A DNA stretch of 63,825 nt. It comes from an uncultured Prevotella sp. (GTDB taxonomy: Bacteria > Bacteroidota > Bacteroidia > Bacteroidales > Bacteroidaceae). Below, one piece after another: positions 63,747 through 63,825 of this stretch. How positions within the stretch are numbered: the first letter of the stretch is position 1; the number at the start of each line of letters is the position of its first letter. A program made the translations under genes and the position numbers. The stretch is taken from assembly GCA_934230115.1 (NCBI GenBank), contig CAKQEI010000003.1:1-63825 (forward strand), read 5' to 3'. A model generated the notes under the pieces. It made no database searches. It saw only the letters and a program-made list of their open reading frames with translations, and was not told where the DNA came from.

Positions 63747-63825
63747 TTAAGAATATCGCTCTATTTCATCTTTAGAAATTCCTGTAGCTTTAGAGATGTC
63801 TTCAACAGACATTCCCATGTTCAGC
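63747..63825 (-). CDS. C-terminal end of an Rpn/PD-(D/E)XK nuclease-family protein (partial)
   Basis: The minus strand reads LNMGMSVEDISKATGISKDE-IERYS then stop, cut by the window end. The helical tail GMSxEDIxKxTGxSxxEI is the usual C-terminus of Rpn-type (PDDEXK_2, nuclease-family transposase) proteins of Bacteroidetes. Only 25 residues are visible, so intactness cannot be judged. Confidence 0.7.
   Translation of the reverse strand, partial: LNMGMSVEDISKATGISKDEIERYS

Overview
The window reads as the chromosome of a gut or oral Prevotella/Segatella-type member of the Bacteroidales. Evidence: SusC/SusD pairs, fimbrillin-like lipoproteins, an Omp28-type protein, coding-dense non-overlapping operons, and promoters that match the Bacteroidetes consensus (TTTG, about 19-21 bp spacer, TAnnTTTG) upstream of gene after gene. 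No rRNA, tRNA, CRISPR array, plasmid origin or intact insertion sequence was seen.

Layout. 1-2100: an intact AAA-ATPase-like/PD-(D/E)XK gene, a tiny gene remnant and long hairpins. 2155-8652 (minus): carbamoyl-phosphate synthase (carB, carA) behind a PurF-like amidotransferase. 8770-10997: an outer-membrane polysaccharide export lipoprotein and a divergent type I asparaginase. 11466-17526: envelope genes, including a coiled-coil lipoprotein paired with an OmpA-family protein. 17665-20607 (minus): RNase Y, ZapA and two small conserved proteins. 20844-24775: rfbA, a Wzc-type tyrosine autokinase with a KYG-repeat tail, and a HAD protein. 24923-28439: fmt, a Sua5/YrdC protein and a ClC channel with CBS domains. 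28537-34415 (minus): a TonB receptor with lipoprotein partner, and a ROK kinase. 34615-35871: LysE exporter and a DUF4924-type protein.

35876-38936 is the most unusual stretch. Two fimbrillin-like genes, the second carrying BspA-type leucine-rich repeats, sit between two almost identical 47-nt hairpin sequences. They lie behind a leader with a small open frame, a run of seven G and a strong terminator. Beside it, 38960-39052 is a start fragment of an Rpn/PD-(D/E)XK gene. 39082-48897 (minus) is a polysaccharide utilization locus: GH29 alpha-L-fucosidase, secreted carbohydrate-binding-like protein, SusC, SusD and a serine-type sulfatase. It looks aimed at sulfated, fucosylated glycans, and no local regulator was found.

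49087-55914 (minus) is a complete tryptophan operon in the order trpL-D-C-F-A-B-E-G. It is preceded by a readable attenuator: a 19-residue leader with three tandem Trp codons, an antiterminator segment and a terminator. Glutamine synthetase lies upstream. 57675-62812 holds a lactonase-fold protein, an OPT transporter and an Omp28-like protein. The window closes with an internally deleted, frameshifted AAA/PD-(D/E)XK gene and the C-terminal end of an Rpn-type gene.

Families were assigned by reading translated motifs, with no database search. Regulatory calls rest on visible repeats and consensus matches only.
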